A DNA stretch of 64,000 bases from CAVQRC01 sp963715045. GTDB lineage: Bacteria > Planctomycetota > Planctomycetia > Pirellulales > Lacipirellulaceae. The stretch lies in NCBI GenBank assembly GCA_963715045.1, contig CAVQRC010000043.1, positions 1-64,000 on the forward strand, read 5' to 3'. Shown piece by piece: positions 41,999 to 51,305 of this stretch. Made by a program: the position numbers and the translations under genes. Under the pieces are notes generated by a model. That model made no database searches. It was not told the origin of the DNA and was given only the letters and a program-made list of their open reading frames with translations. Numbering within the stretch: the first letter of the stretch is position 1; each line of letters opens with the position of its first letter.

Positions 41999-42478
41999 AT
42001 GTCCGATCCAGCAGCAGATCTTTCGTTCGCGCCGGTGAGGGTTCGAGCAGCCGACGAGGGCCTGGACATGACACCGATGGTCGACATCACATTCTTGCTG
42101 CTGATTTTCTTCATGGTGACCGCCGCCTTCCTGCTCCAGAAGTCGATGCCGGTACCCCCGATGGACGATGATCAGCAATCCGCATCACAAACCATCGCCG
42201 ACGCCGATGCCGATGCGGTCAATGTTCGCATTGACGGCGACAATGTGTACTGGGTGTCCGGTGCGCCCTGGCCGAAGGAACAGCGGGCCGCCAGCGAACA
42301 AGAGATGCGGGTCAAGATCCGCGAGGCCCGTCAGGCGCTTGGCACCGCCCCGGCCCGGTTGGTCGTGCAGGCCAGCGGAGACGCCATTCACGGTAAGGTC
42401 GTCGCGGCGCTTGATGCGGCGATGGCGGCCGAGATGGAAGATATTCAGTTAGTCGAGTACGACGAAGACGAACTCTAG
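41999..42478 (+). CDS. ExbD/TolR family protein, copy 2
   Basis: A 159-residue protein (161 if GTG 41993 is used) with DMTPMVDITFLLLIFFMVTAAF, again with the membrane Asp. The periplasmic domain contains RLVVQASGDAIHGKVVAALDAA. Two different ExbD copies behind one ExbB suggest a heterodimeric plug in the stator; this arrangement is known from planctomycetes and some other phyla. Confidence 0.92.
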   Translation: MSDPAADLSFAPVRVRAADEGLDMTPMVDITFLLLIFFMVTAAFLLQKSMPVPPMDDDQQSASQTIADADADAVNVRIDGDNVYWVSGAPWPKEQRAASEQEMRVKIREARQALGTAPARLVVQASGDAIHGKVVAALDAAMAAEMEDIQLVEYDEDEL

Positions 42479-42483
42479 GTTCT

Positions 42484-45400
42484 ATGAACGCGCTCAAATT
42501 CATCGAGGTACTCGAACAACGGAAGCTGGTGCATCCGTCCGTGACGAATCGGTTGCGGACCAAGGTCGGCACGCACGACAAACCGGTGTCTGCCGAGTCG
42601 GTCGCCAAGCTACTGGTCGAGAAAGGGCACCTCACGCGGCATCAGGCGAAGGATGCCATCCAGGTCGCGATGCAATCGATCGCGGACGAAGAAGAGATCC
42701 TCGACATCGTGCCGGATGACGACGACGTACCCGAATGGGGCAAGAAGAAGTCGACCCCTTCAAGCCCGCGTAGGGGCCCGCTTGTCGGAAGTCACGACGC
42801 GGCAGTCTCTGACGGCGAAACGAAAATCCCTGATGACGGCGGCGACACGAAAGCGACGGCCAGCGATCCGGAGGAAGAGGACATGCTGGCCGTGGAGCTG
42901 GTCGAAATCCCCGATGCTGAACCGCATGACTTGCCTAAGGAGATTCACAGACCGACCAAGATTCGCCATCCTCCTCCTCCGCCAAAATCCGAATGGGATT
43001 CCCCAATCATTCTGTACGGCGGAGGCGGATTATTGGTGCTGCTGTTGCTGGGCGGGCTGATTTGGTTCCTGTTGTTCAAAGATACTGGCGATGCTCGGTA
43101 TCAGGCGGCGATCGACGACATCAAGAATGGAGCCTATACCCAGGCAATTGCCGGGCTGGAGCGTTTTGTCAGCGACTTTCCGAGTCATGACGCTGCCAGT
43201 GAAGCGCGCGTTCAGCTTGCCGTGGCACGACTGCGGCAGGCAACTGAGGGGACCACGGACTACGACCGGGCCCTCGGCGTCGCGGAACAGGAGTTACCGC
43301 GGGTCGAAGAAGAAGAGGCGTTTCAATTGGCCCGCGAGGAATTGGCGGCGCTGTTGCCGGCGATCACGAAGGGACTCGCCGAACAGGCGGCTGCAGCCGA
43401 TGACGTACAAGTCGCCGCCAACCGCTACGAACGGGCGATGACCGCCCTGGCGATGGTCAATAACACCAGTTACGTTCCCAAATCGCAGCGTCCTGACGAA
43501 GTGATCGAACAGATTCGCCAGACGTTGGCCACGGTCGAGCGACGCCGAGAGCGTGCTCGGCGACTCGAGGAAGCACTCACCGAGATCGCCGCAGCGGTCG
43601 CTCAGGGGGACATCAAAGGAGCGTACGAAGTTCGCGCCGACATTGCCCTGACCCACGCCGAGTTGCTGGAGAACGAGCGGCTCAAGGAAGCGATCCAGAC
43701 GATCACGCGTCGCGAACAAACGGCAGTCCAGAGGAGCGATGCGGGGCGTCGGGCTACTGGCGAAGTCACCACTCAAAGCGTCGAATCGCAGCGATTGACC
43801 GTTTCGAATCCACTCGCGGCGGGTGCGGTTCTGGGCGCTTTGAACTACGTTCGCGTGGACGGGGCCGTGTACGCCATCGACGATGCGGGTCACGTCGGAT
43901 GGAGGCAGTTCGTCGGTTTCGGCTCGGCAACAGCCCCGATTGCCGTCCCCCGCGGCGTCATCGTCTCTGATCTTCAGCGGGGAGCGGTCACCTGTCTGGA
44001 TGCTGCCGACGGGCATGTTCGTTGGAGTCAGCAGCTACCTCCTCCAATTCAAGGTCCCGTTGCGGCAGGTGACCGCGTCTTTGCCATTGACCGCGAGGGA
44101 CGACTCGTTCGCATTCAGGCCAACGATGGGAGCGTGGATATCGAGGTCTCGTTCCCGCTCTCCTCCGACACGGCCCCGGCAATTTCTGCGGATGGGAAGT
44201 GGGTCGTCGTTGTCGGTCGGCACTCGACGATTTACGTGCTTAATGCTGAAACACTCGCCTGCACGGCGACTCATTACCTGGGGCACGAAGAGGGGGCCAT
44301 CGCGGCCGCACCGGTCGTGGTCGGAAATTACGTGGTGATCGCCGAGAACATCGGCGAAGCTTCGTGCAGAATTCGTTTGTTGCAGATCGGCGGTGCGGGT
44401 GAGATCGTCGCGATTGGCTCCCCCACCCGACTGCCGGCCCGGGTGACAACCTCACCGCTGGCATGGGACGAACAAGTCGCCGTGATCACGGAACGGGGGA
44501 GCGTCTTCGCATTCGAGATCATCGTCCAGGAGGAGAAACCCCGCCTGGAAGAGATCGCCAGTCAGGCTGCCGGGGCCATCAACCAGGCAGCCACCTATTA
44601 CGCCGCGTTGGTCGGTCGCGACGTGTGGGTTGCCGGACGGGGATTGAGTCATTACGCGATCCTCCCGACAGGCGGCCGCATCGAGGCGATCGACACCGAG
44701 AACGCCTACGGGGGCGATGCCTTCGTGCATCCCCTCGTGGTTCAAAGGGATCGCGTCCTGACCGTACGAAAACTACGGCGGGCCGCCGGCCACGCGGTTG
44801 CCGCCGTCAACCCGGCGACCGGAAAGACGCTTTTCAATACCTATTTGTCGACGCCGCCCGCCGCTCCGCCGCTTCCCCGCAACGGCGGGCTGCTCGCGGC
44901 CGATGTCAACGGCACGCTGTACCGTTTCGCCGACGGTCAGCGGCAGTGGCCCGTGCAGATTGCGTCAGCTTTCGAGCGACTTGCCGGCGTAACTCCCAGT
45001 CAGCCGTTGAGCGCTGTCCTGACGCTCGCCGATGCAACGACGCTCTATGCTTCCGATGGCATCAACGAGCGGCTGCTCGTGGCGGATCTCGATCAGAACG
45101 ACAAGGCATGGTGGGTCCTGCCCGAGGCCGCCGAGTGTCCTCCGCTTCCGTTCGGACCCGGCATCGTCATGGGAATTGCACGCGGCCAACTGCTCTGGCT
45201 GCGGCCCCGCACGACCAAGAGCATCAGCCCTGCGTATCAGGCACCCTGGGATGTTCAGCGCCCCTTCCAGTGGTCGGCGCTCGCCGCCGTCGATAGCCAA
45301 CGAGTCGTCGCTGCGGAGTCGAACGGGGCACTGCATCTGGTGTCAGTCAACGAATCGAACCCCCTCGAGCGAATCGCGCACTTTGCTGGTGGCGACCGCG

Positions 45401-45843
45401 GCATCGCGACGCGGCTGGCGGTGGCTGGCGATCGGATCGCATTCGGGACGCCGGATGGTGTGATCCGATGTGTCGAACTCCCCGGCCTCGAACAGAGTCA
45501 TGAAGCGAAGTTGGCCGGAGAAGTCGTGTGGGGACCCTTCGAGACGCGTGACTCGTTTCTTGCAGTGTCCGGGGCGAAAGAACTCGTTTGTCTGGACGGA
45601 CAGCTGAAGCGTCGCTGGGAAACGCCGATCGGTAACTATCGGCCCGTCGGACGTCCGATGACCACCTCGACGGAAGCTTACATCGCGCTTCAGGGAGGCA
45701 AGATCGTGGCCATCAATCTCGAAACCGGTAAGCCGCGGCAGGTAGCCGATGTCCAGCAACCGCTGGCCTCGGGCCCTGTCCGGGTGGGTACGTCGCTCGT
45801 CTGTGCCGCCTACGACGGAACTTTGCTGTTGGTCAATCCATGA
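42484..45843 (+). CDS. Membrane-anchored PQQ-like beta-propeller protein with helical N-terminal module
   Basis: An 1119-residue protein in three parts. The cytoplasmic N-terminus has a helical module (VAKLLVEKGHLTRHQAKDAIQ, about 39-59) and an acidic linker. One membrane helix follows (about 178-199, GLLVLLLLGGLIWFLLF), then a TPR-like/coiled-coil section (about 200-430), and a large propeller region (about 440-1119) with blades such as VTCLDAADGHVRWSQQL and IYVLNAETLACT. The cytoplasmic part resembles the N-terminal region of the kinase at 49770. It lies 5 bp after exbD copy 2, and its stop overlaps the next ATG by four bases. It could sense or organise envelope partners of the ExbB/D motor. 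Confidence 0.85.
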   Translation: MNALKFIEVLEQRKLVHPSVTNRLRTKVGTHDKPVSAESVAKLLVEKGHLTRHQAKDAIQVAMQSIADEEEILDIVPDDDDVPEWGKKKSTPSSPRRGPLVGSHDAAVSDGETKIPDDGGDTKATASDPEEEDMLAVELVEIPDAEPHDLPKEIHRPTKIRHPPPPPKSEWDSPIILYGGGGLLVLLLLGGLIWFLLFKDTGDARYQAAIDDIKNGAYTQAIAGLERFVSDFPSHDAASEARVQLAVARLRQATEGTTDYDRALGVAEQELPRVEEEEAFQLAREELAALLPAITKGLAEQAAAADDVQVAANRYERAMTALAMVNNTSYVPKSQRPDEVIEQIRQTLATVERRRERARRLEEALTEIAAAVAQGDIKGAYEVRADIALTHAELLENERLKEAIQTITRREQTAVQRSDAGRRATGEVTTQSVESQRLTVSNPLAAGAVLGALNYVRVDGAVYAIDDAGHVGWRQFVGFGSATAPIAVPRGVIVSDLQRGAVTCLDAADGHVRWSQQLPPPIQGPVAAGDRVFAIDREGRLVRIQANDGSVDIEVSFPLSSDTAPAISADGKWVVVVGRHSTIYVLNAETLACTATHYLGHEEGAIAAAPVVVGNYVVIAENIGEASCRIRLLQIGGAGEIVAIGSPTRLPARVTTSPLAWDEQVAVITERGSVFAFEIIVQEEKPRLEEIASQAAGAINQAATYYAALVGRDVWVAGRGLSHYAILPTGGRIEAIDTENAYGGDAFVHPLVVQRDRVLTVRKLRRAAGHAVAAVNPATGKTLFNTYLSTPPAAPPLPRNGGLLAADVNGTLYRFADGQRQWPVQIASAFERLAGVTPSQPLSAVLTLADATTLYASDGINERLLVADLDQNDKAWWVLPEAAECPPLPFGPGIVMGIARGQLLWLRPRTTKSISPAYQAPWDVQRPFQWSALAAVDSQRVVAAESNGALHLVSVNESNPLERIAHFAGGDRGIATRLAVAGDRIAFGTPDGVIRCVELPGLEQSHEAKLAGEVVWGPFETRDSFLAVSGAKELVCLDGQLKRRWETPIGNYRPVGRPMTTSTEAYIALQGGKIVAINLETGKPRQVADVQQPLASGPVRVGTSLVCAAYDGTLLLVNP

Positions 45844-48293
45844 AGCCCGTTTCCACCGGCCTGATTCTGATCGTCCTGATGGTTCTCTCCCATCAATCAG
45901 GGCGGTCCGACACCTTACTCGATCGCGAGACTTTCGACCGCATCACACTTGATGCCGCCAATGGCAACTTCGAACTCGACGTTTATCCGGTCGTGTTCGA
46001 CGGTGGCCTGCCCCCCAGCCCACTCCCCCAAAAGGGCGGTCTCCGTGTAAGGCCCTTGAAGGTCCCCGAACGCGAATACGTTGTTCGTTGGACGAATATC
46101 GCCAGGTACCAGACTTACCTGGATCTGGTACATGCCGAAGCCGAAGAGCTGCTGAACGCCAATCGGTTTGATGAGGCCTACCGATCCATCGAGTATCTTC
46201 GCCGCCAGAACTTGCCGGAAGAAGTGCTTCGCAAACTGATCGGAAACTACCTCTATCGGCACGCCTCATATTCGTTCAAGCAACGGGACTTTCGCGAGTC
46301 ATTGGCGGTGATTCAGTCGCTTTACGATTACCAGCCCGATCGGCCCGGTCTTGAGAAAGCCATTGCCCGCATCGCTGAAGAGTGGATCGACTCCTCCGTA
46401 GAAACGGAAGACTATGGACAACTTCGCCAGGCCCTGCAGTCGCTGGAGCAGAGTTTTCCGACTCTCGACCTGCCGGTGATCAAACAGTGGAATCAAAAAC
46501 TCGACCTGGCGGCAAAAGAGTTTCTCAACACGGCACGCCGCCGCTTGTTGGCACTTGATTTTGAGGGAGCGCGGGTGGCGTTGCGGCAAGCCCTGGACAT
46601 TCGCCCGGCTCTCAAAGACTTGCTCGATGTGGGACAGCAAATCGACGCAGCTGATCCCAGGATTGTGGTCGGGGTTTACGAACCACTGAACGACGACTTC
46701 TCAATCGGTCTTGACGATTGGGCCGGACGGCGGGGCACGGCCCTGTTGCATCGCCCGATTTGCGAGCTTACCGGCTACGCGGCTGCCGGTGGGCAATACA
46801 CCACTCCGCTGGGCAATATCGCGCTCCAGGAGCGGGGAACGCGACTCATCTTCAACCTCGATCCGCAAGTACTGCAGCGTGCCGGTTGGACCGCTGCGAG
46901 CGTGACTCGTCGGATGACGCAGCTTGCCGATTTTCGCAGCCCGTTTTTTCTCCCCGACCTTGCGGAGTTGCTCGAACAGATCGACGTGATCGACCCCCAG
47001 ACGATTCAGCTCACGCTCCGTCGCCCGCACGTCCGGCCCGAGGCTCTGTTCCGAGTGAGCATGTTCGACCCGCTCGCCATGGCTTCCACCAGCGACTCAC
47101 GCGTCGCCACAAAAGATTCCGACGAGACGCTGCAAACCGAATCCCCCGCCACGGACAGCAGGTTTCTCATCTCTCGAACGTCGGGCGACGTGCGCCGTCA
47201 GGAGGAGGGAATTGCACGCCGTGACGACGAATTCACCCTCATCGAGCGGGTATACGCCACTGAGGACGAAGCGGTCGAGGCCCTCCGCTCTGGCCAGATT
47301 GATGTTCTGGATCGGGTGAGCCCGTGGATGGCCGCTGAATTGGCCGGCGACGATGCGATTCGAGTCGGGACGTACGGCCTGCCGACGGTGCACGTTTTGA
47401 TTCTCCGCCCCGACCACCCTTTGCTGAGTATTGCCGAGTTCCGCCGCGGGCTGAGCTACGCGATTGATCGGGAGCGGATCGTGACCGACGATCTTTCCAG
47501 CGGGACCTCGATCCCCGGATTCGTACCGCTCGGGGGGCCGTTCCCGCTCGGTCGAGATCTCACCGACCCGCTCGGATATGCCTACAACCGAGGGCAACCC
47601 GCACGGCCCTGTGAGCCGATCCTGGCCGCGACATTGACGTCGGTCGCCGAACAGCGGTTGACCAAAGCAATCGCCACTGGCGAAGCCGCTGCCGCCGCTG
47701 CTGATGCCAAGGGAGAATCCGCCGAAACAGCTGCCGAAGTCGGCCAGGACGGTGGCGTCGGGATGCGTGATCCGCGGAGACCCTGGTTTCCGCTCGTGCT
47801 TGCCCATCCGCCGGATCCTGTGGCAAGAGTCGCCTGTCAGAGTCTGCGTGCCTACCTCGGGCGGATCGGAGTCGAGGTCGAACTCGTCGAGGCCAGTTAC
47901 GACGCCGTTCGAAGTGGAGAGACGCCGTACGACATGTGGTACGCCGAACTCGCCATGTGGGAACCAGTCGTCGACGCCAGACGACTGCTTGGACCTCGCG
48001 GCAGAGCAGGCCGATCGACGCCCTACATGGCTCGCGCGCTTCGCAAGCTCGATGCGGCTCGAACTTGGAAAGAGGCCCGCGACGTGCTCCATGAAATCCA
48101 CGCCATCACGCACCGCGAACTTCCCGTGATTCCCCTCTGGCAATCGCTGAATTCGTTTGCTTATCGTGACAGTGTCACTGGGATCGAGCCCCTTCCAGTG
48201 GAACTCTATGAACGCGTCTGGAAGTGGGAGCACCGCTTTACTCTGCCACCGCGTATTGTCGCCCAGAGCGCTACCAGCGAGGCATCCGAATGA
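45840..48293 (+). CDS. Family-5 extracellular solute-binding protein fused to N-terminal TPR-like helices
   Basis: An 817-residue exported protein. After the signal peptide (STGLILIVLMVLSHQSG) comes a helical, TPR-like part (about 80-255; AEELLNANRFDEAYRSIEYLRRQ). From about 265 on it is a family-5 (oligopeptide/nickel type) binding protein: VGVYEPLNDDFSIGL, LIFNLDPQVL, FLRDTITH-like core segments such as FRRGLSYAIDRERIV (about 538), and the closing DMWYAELAMWEPVVDARRLLG. No ABC permease or ATPase is nearby, so it is not a simple importer part. An Ala-rich insert (ATGEAAAAAADAKGESAETAAEVG) lies about 613-636. It overlaps the neighbouring genes by four bases on both sides. Confidence 0.88.
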   Translation: MKPVSTGLILIVLMVLSHQSGRSDTLLDRETFDRITLDAANGNFELDVYPVVFDGGLPPSPLPQKGGLRVRPLKVPEREYVVRWTNIARYQTYLDLVHAEAEELLNANRFDEAYRSIEYLRRQNLPEEVLRKLIGNYLYRHASYSFKQRDFRESLAVIQSLYDYQPDRPGLEKAIARIAEEWIDSSVETEDYGQLRQALQSLEQSFPTLDLPVIKQWNQKLDLAAKEFLNTARRRLLALDFEGARVALRQALDIRPALKDLLDVGQQIDAADPRIVVGVYEPLNDDFSIGLDDWAGRRGTALLHRPICELTGYAAAGGQYTTPLGNIALQERGTRLIFNLDPQVLQRAGWTAASVTRRMTQLADFRSPFFLPDLAELLEQIDVIDPQTIQLTLRRPHVRPEALFRVSMFDPLAMASTSDSRVATKDSDETLQTESPATDSRFLISRTSGDVRRQEEGIARRDDEFTLIERVYATEDEAVEALRSGQIDVLDRVSPWMAAELAGDDAIRVGTYGLPTVHVLILRPDHPLLSIAEFRRGLSYAIDRERIVTDDLSSGTSIPGFVPLGGPFPLGRDLTDPLGYAYNRGQPARPCEPILAATLTSVAEQRLTKAIATGEAAAAAADAKGESAETAAEVGQDGGVGMRDPRRPWFPLVLAHPPDPVARVACQSLRAYLGRIGVEVELVEASYDAVRSGETPYDMWYAELAMWEPVVDARRLLGPRGRAGRSTPYMARALRKLDAARTWKEARDVLHEIHAITHRELPVIPLWQSLNSFAYRDSVTGIEPLPVELYERVWKWEHRFTLPPRIVAQSATSEASE

Positions 48294-49762
48294 CAGGGAT
48301 TTACTTCCTCGCGTCGCCAACTTTCGCGTTCGGTATGCTGACGAAGATTGGCCATCAATCCTGGCTGATCCTTGTTGCCTTGGCGGTGGCGATCTGGCCG
48401 TTCCGGATCGCAGCGGCGGTCGACATTTGGGAACTGACACCGTATCGGATTCTATGCGTCCTCGAGATCGATGCCTTGCCGGGCGAACAGGAGGAGCTGC
48501 TCGAGCAGATCTCCAGCGAACTGAGGGCCCGCGTCCGCTCCTCAAGGGCCCCGCGGTGGGAACTGCAGGTTCTTCCCGGTTCCACGGCGGGGCACCTGAG
48601 CTCAAGTGGCAGCTGGTGCTCCGAAGAGGAGCTCGAAGCTCCCTGGAAGCCCTTTGATAAGGTCACTTTCCTGCGGATCGCGAGGACGACAGCTTCGTAC
48701 CTGATCGAGGCCCGTCAACTCGATATCCCTACGAGACGATGGACTGGTCGTTTCTCCGTCGAGCAGCCTCAGGCCTCGCGCCTTGGGGACGCGTCCTTCG
48801 AACTGCTGGCGAAGGTCTTTGCTCCACTGGCCCGCTTCCGCCTCGATCGCAGTGGTCCATCCGCGAAAGTGACGCTTTCGCTTCGCGGCAGTAATCTCCC
48901 AGCCGATCATGCGGCTGCCACTGCGGTTCTTCCCCATGACGTGTTCTTGCCAATCATTCGCCGGAACGATCGTGACGGCAGACCCCGTCCGGCGGGAATC
49001 CAGGCCGTTCCCTGGACGTATTTCGTAGTCGACTCTACGAAAGAGGAGGAGGATCGCGGCCTGGTGTGCACCATTGCAAGCGGCTTGCTCCGCCCCCTTG
49101 CCGCGCGGCAACGCGCTCGTGTAGAGCAGTACGCGCTGGCCGTCCGACCCGCGTTCGCCCAGACCGTAATTCGGTTACAAACAGATGCCCAGGCCGCTCA
49201 GCCGATGCCTGGTTGCGACATCTATGAACGCGAGATCGAGCGAAAGGAATCGGTGTGGCTCGGCTCGACGGATCGCAATGGGGAATTCAACGTCGCGGCA
49301 ACCGGTGCTCCCGTGCGGATGCTGTGGATCAAGAGTGGACATCAGTTGATGGCTCGTATTCCAGTTGTTGCGGGCCTGGAACGGCACGTCGATGTTACGC
49401 TACCTCAGGACGACGTTCGCCTGCGGGTCGAAGGCCAACTCAGTGGTATCCGCGACGAAATCACAGATCTCGTGGCGCGGCGGAATATCCTCATCACGCG
49501 AGCTCGGGGAGCAATTGCGGCGGGTGAGAAAGACGCGGCACGGGAGATTGTCCGGCAACTCGCCGAACTTCCGACGCGCTCGCAAATGGATCAGATTCTG
49601 AGCCGGCAGGAGTCGATGGCCCGATCGGACATTCCTGCTGTTCAGGCCCGCATCGACCGCCTGTTCGCCGAAACGCGAGGCGTCCTCGCCAAACACCTGA
49701 GCCTCAGCGATGTCAGCGAGCTTGAGAAAGAACTGGCCGCAGCCGTCGACAAGGACTCCTGA
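48290..49762 (+). CDS. Exported protein of unknown function, last gene of the ExbB/ExbD block
   Basis: A 490-residue protein with an N-terminal hydrophobic signal (WLILVALAVAIWPFRIAAAV, about 24-43). The middle part has no known motif. About 320-385 (SVWLGSTDRNGEFNV and LWIKSGHQLMARIPVVAGLERHVDVTLPQD) resembles a carboxypeptidase-regulatory or Ig-like beta domain. The C-terminus (about 388-490) is helical. ATG 48290 overlaps the previous stop as ATGA, which decides the start. It converges with the kinase gene, eight bases apart. Confidence 0.72.
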   Translation: MTGIYFLASPTFAFGMLTKIGHQSWLILVALAVAIWPFRIAAAVDIWELTPYRILCVLEIDALPGEQEELLEQISSELRARVRSSRAPRWELQVLPGSTAGHLSSSGSWCSEEELEAPWKPFDKVTFLRIARTTASYLIEARQLDIPTRRWTGRFSVEQPQASRLGDASFELLAKVFAPLARFRLDRSGPSAKVTLSLRGSNLPADHAAATAVLPHDVFLPIIRRNDRDGRPRPAGIQAVPWTYFVVDSTKEEEDRGLVCTIASGLLRPLAARQRARVEQYALAVRPAFAQTVIRLQTDAQAAQPMPGCDIYEREIERKESVWLGSTDRNGEFNVAATGAPVRMLWIKSGHQLMARIPVVAGLERHVDVTLPQDDVRLRVEGQLSGIRDEITDLVARRNILITRARGAIAAGEKDAAREIVRQLAELPTRSQMDQILSRQESMARSDIPAVQARIDRLFAETRGVLAKHLSLSDVSELEKELAAAVDKDS

Positions 49763-49769
49763 CTGATCG

Positions 49770-51140
49770 TCACAGCACGTCGAGAATCCTGACAACGATC
49801 GCGCCGATCACGATGGTCAGAATGCCGACTGCCGCCAGCACGGTTAGCATGACGATCGGCGACATAATCGGTTCGCCTGGTGGAACCGCTTCGCCGCGCG
49901 CGGTTTCAGAAATCGGCGTCGTTTCTTCACGCCAGGCACTTATTCCCAGCGTGCCCTGCGATGACGTCTTAGCCGCCTGATCCGCTGCGAGTGCGGGCAC
50001 ATCGAGTCCGGTCTCGGTATCCTCGAAACCAGTCTTTTGCGACATCTGGCTCAACCCGTCAGTGCTGGGAGTCTCTTCGACAAGGTCGGCATGTGCCCCC
50101 GGTCCCAGGCGAACGGAGTTCAGAGTCCACGGCCGCAGGCGATCGACAACCTCGGCTGCCGATGCGAGGCGCGTCGCGGGATTCTTGTCCATCATGGCCG
50201 CCAGAACTTCCAGGAACATGTCGCTGAGTTCAGGATTAAAGCGACGTGGCGTGATCGGGGGCTGGGAAACATGCCGGCGAAGTTTCTCGGACGTGGTCCC
50301 GCCCGGATAGGGCACTTTGCCGGTAACGCAGTAATAAAGCGTGCAGCCCAACGAATAAATGTCACTTGCAGGTGCTGTCAGCGATGGGTCGCGGACCAAT
50401 TCGGGCGCCAGGTAGTCGACGGTACCTGCGATCTTCGCAGTACCGACGCCTGTTTCATCGAGCAATACCGACAGCCCCAAGTCGGTCACTTTCGTACGAC
50501 CACCCTCGGTAACCAGGATATTGCCCGGTTTGACATCACGGTGGACCAGGTTTCGCTGGTGGGCATGTGCCAGACCGGCGGCCGCCTGCGATATGATCGT
50601 GGCTGCCTGGTGCATGGTCAGGCGGCCATGTTCCCGCACCAGCCGCCGCAAGTCTGTGCCATCGACAAACTCGGTCACGAAAAAGTGCGTCTCGCCATCC
50701 TGACCGGCAAACGAAACGCGGACGAGGTTTTCGTGGTCGAGCTGGGCTTGAGCCCGGATCTCCTTTTGAAAGGCCTCGATTGCTTCCGGTGTCCCTTTTT
50801 CTTTGGGAAGGACTTTCACGGCTTCCACGCGGCCCAGCATGATGTGTTCACACTTGAAGACGTGTCCCATGCCGCCACGGCCGAGAGAATCAATGATCCG
50901 ATAGGGGCCGAGCGTGAACTTGGTTCTTCCCTCGCGGAGCTGCTCGACTTGCCATTTGTTAAGGGCTCCCTGATTCAACAAGGCGGCTTCGAGGTCACGA
51001 TCGGGTACGTCTTCGATCGCAACCGGTCCCTCAGCGGACAACTCGCCGGCGGCTGCCAGTGCCGCCTGAAGCTGTGTTTCCGAAACCAGCCCGCTGGAGA
51101 GTGCGGCCCGGCGGAATCGAGTTGTACGCACGATATCCAT
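49770..51140 (-). CDS. Membrane-anchored Ser/Thr protein kinase
   Basis: A 456-residue Hanks-type kinase. The N-terminal helical module (about 10-72; LLNQGALNKWQVEQLREG) is followed by the kinase domain: glycine loop GRGGMGHVF (87-95), Lys109 (AVKVL), HRDVKPGN catalytic loop (about 206), DLG in place of DFG, and APE (YLAPELV). A low-complexity linker leads to a C-terminal membrane helix (PIVMLTVLAAVGILTIVIGAIVV), so the kinase domain is cytoplasmic. ATG 51140 is used; an earlier start at 51233 would add a sequence not typical of the family. Its target is unknown, but the partly similar N-terminal module of the propeller protein at 42484 suggests a link. Confidence 0.92.
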   Translation of the reverse strand: MDIVRTTRFRRAALSSGLVSETQLQAALAAAGELSAEGPVAIEDVPDRDLEAALLNQGALNKWQVEQLREGRTKFTLGPYRIIDSLGRGGMGHVFKCEHIMLGRVEAVKVLPKEKGTPEAIEAFQKEIRAQAQLDHENLVRVSFAGQDGETHFFVTEFVDGTDLRRLVREHGRLTMHQAATIISQAAAGLAHAHQRNLVHRDVKPGNILVTEGGRTKVTDLGLSVLLDETGVGTAKIAGTVDYLAPELVRDPSLTAPASDIYSLGCTLYYCVTGKVPYPGGTTSEKLRRHVSQPPITPRRFNPELSDMFLEVLAAMMDKNPATRLASAAEVVDRLRPWTLNSVRLGPGAHADLVEETPSTDGLSQMSQKTGFEDTETGLDVPALAADQAAKTSSQGTLGISAWREETTPISETARGEAVPPGEPIMSPIVMLTVLAAVGILTIVIGAIVVRILDVL

Positions 51141-51305
51141 CGACAGGAATGCGGCGTCGCGCCGCCACCAATGAAATGTCGAGAAGTCGTCTCTACAGGG
51201 CGTCGCTGATGCGATGTCGGAATCACACCTCACAGAAATAAGCGTACCGCCCGTTCGGTCACAAAGCCAGCACGAAGCGCGATCGGCAAGACCGGATCAT
51301 CCGCA

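Noticed and set aside
45840..48293. Peptide ABC transporter operon
   Set aside because: Only the binding domain is present. The neighbours are ExbB/ExbD and propeller genes, with no permease or ATPase.
47097..48605. 502-codon open frame on the minus strand
   Set aside because: It lies opposite the family-5 binding protein and the next gene, both well supported, and its translation shows no domain.
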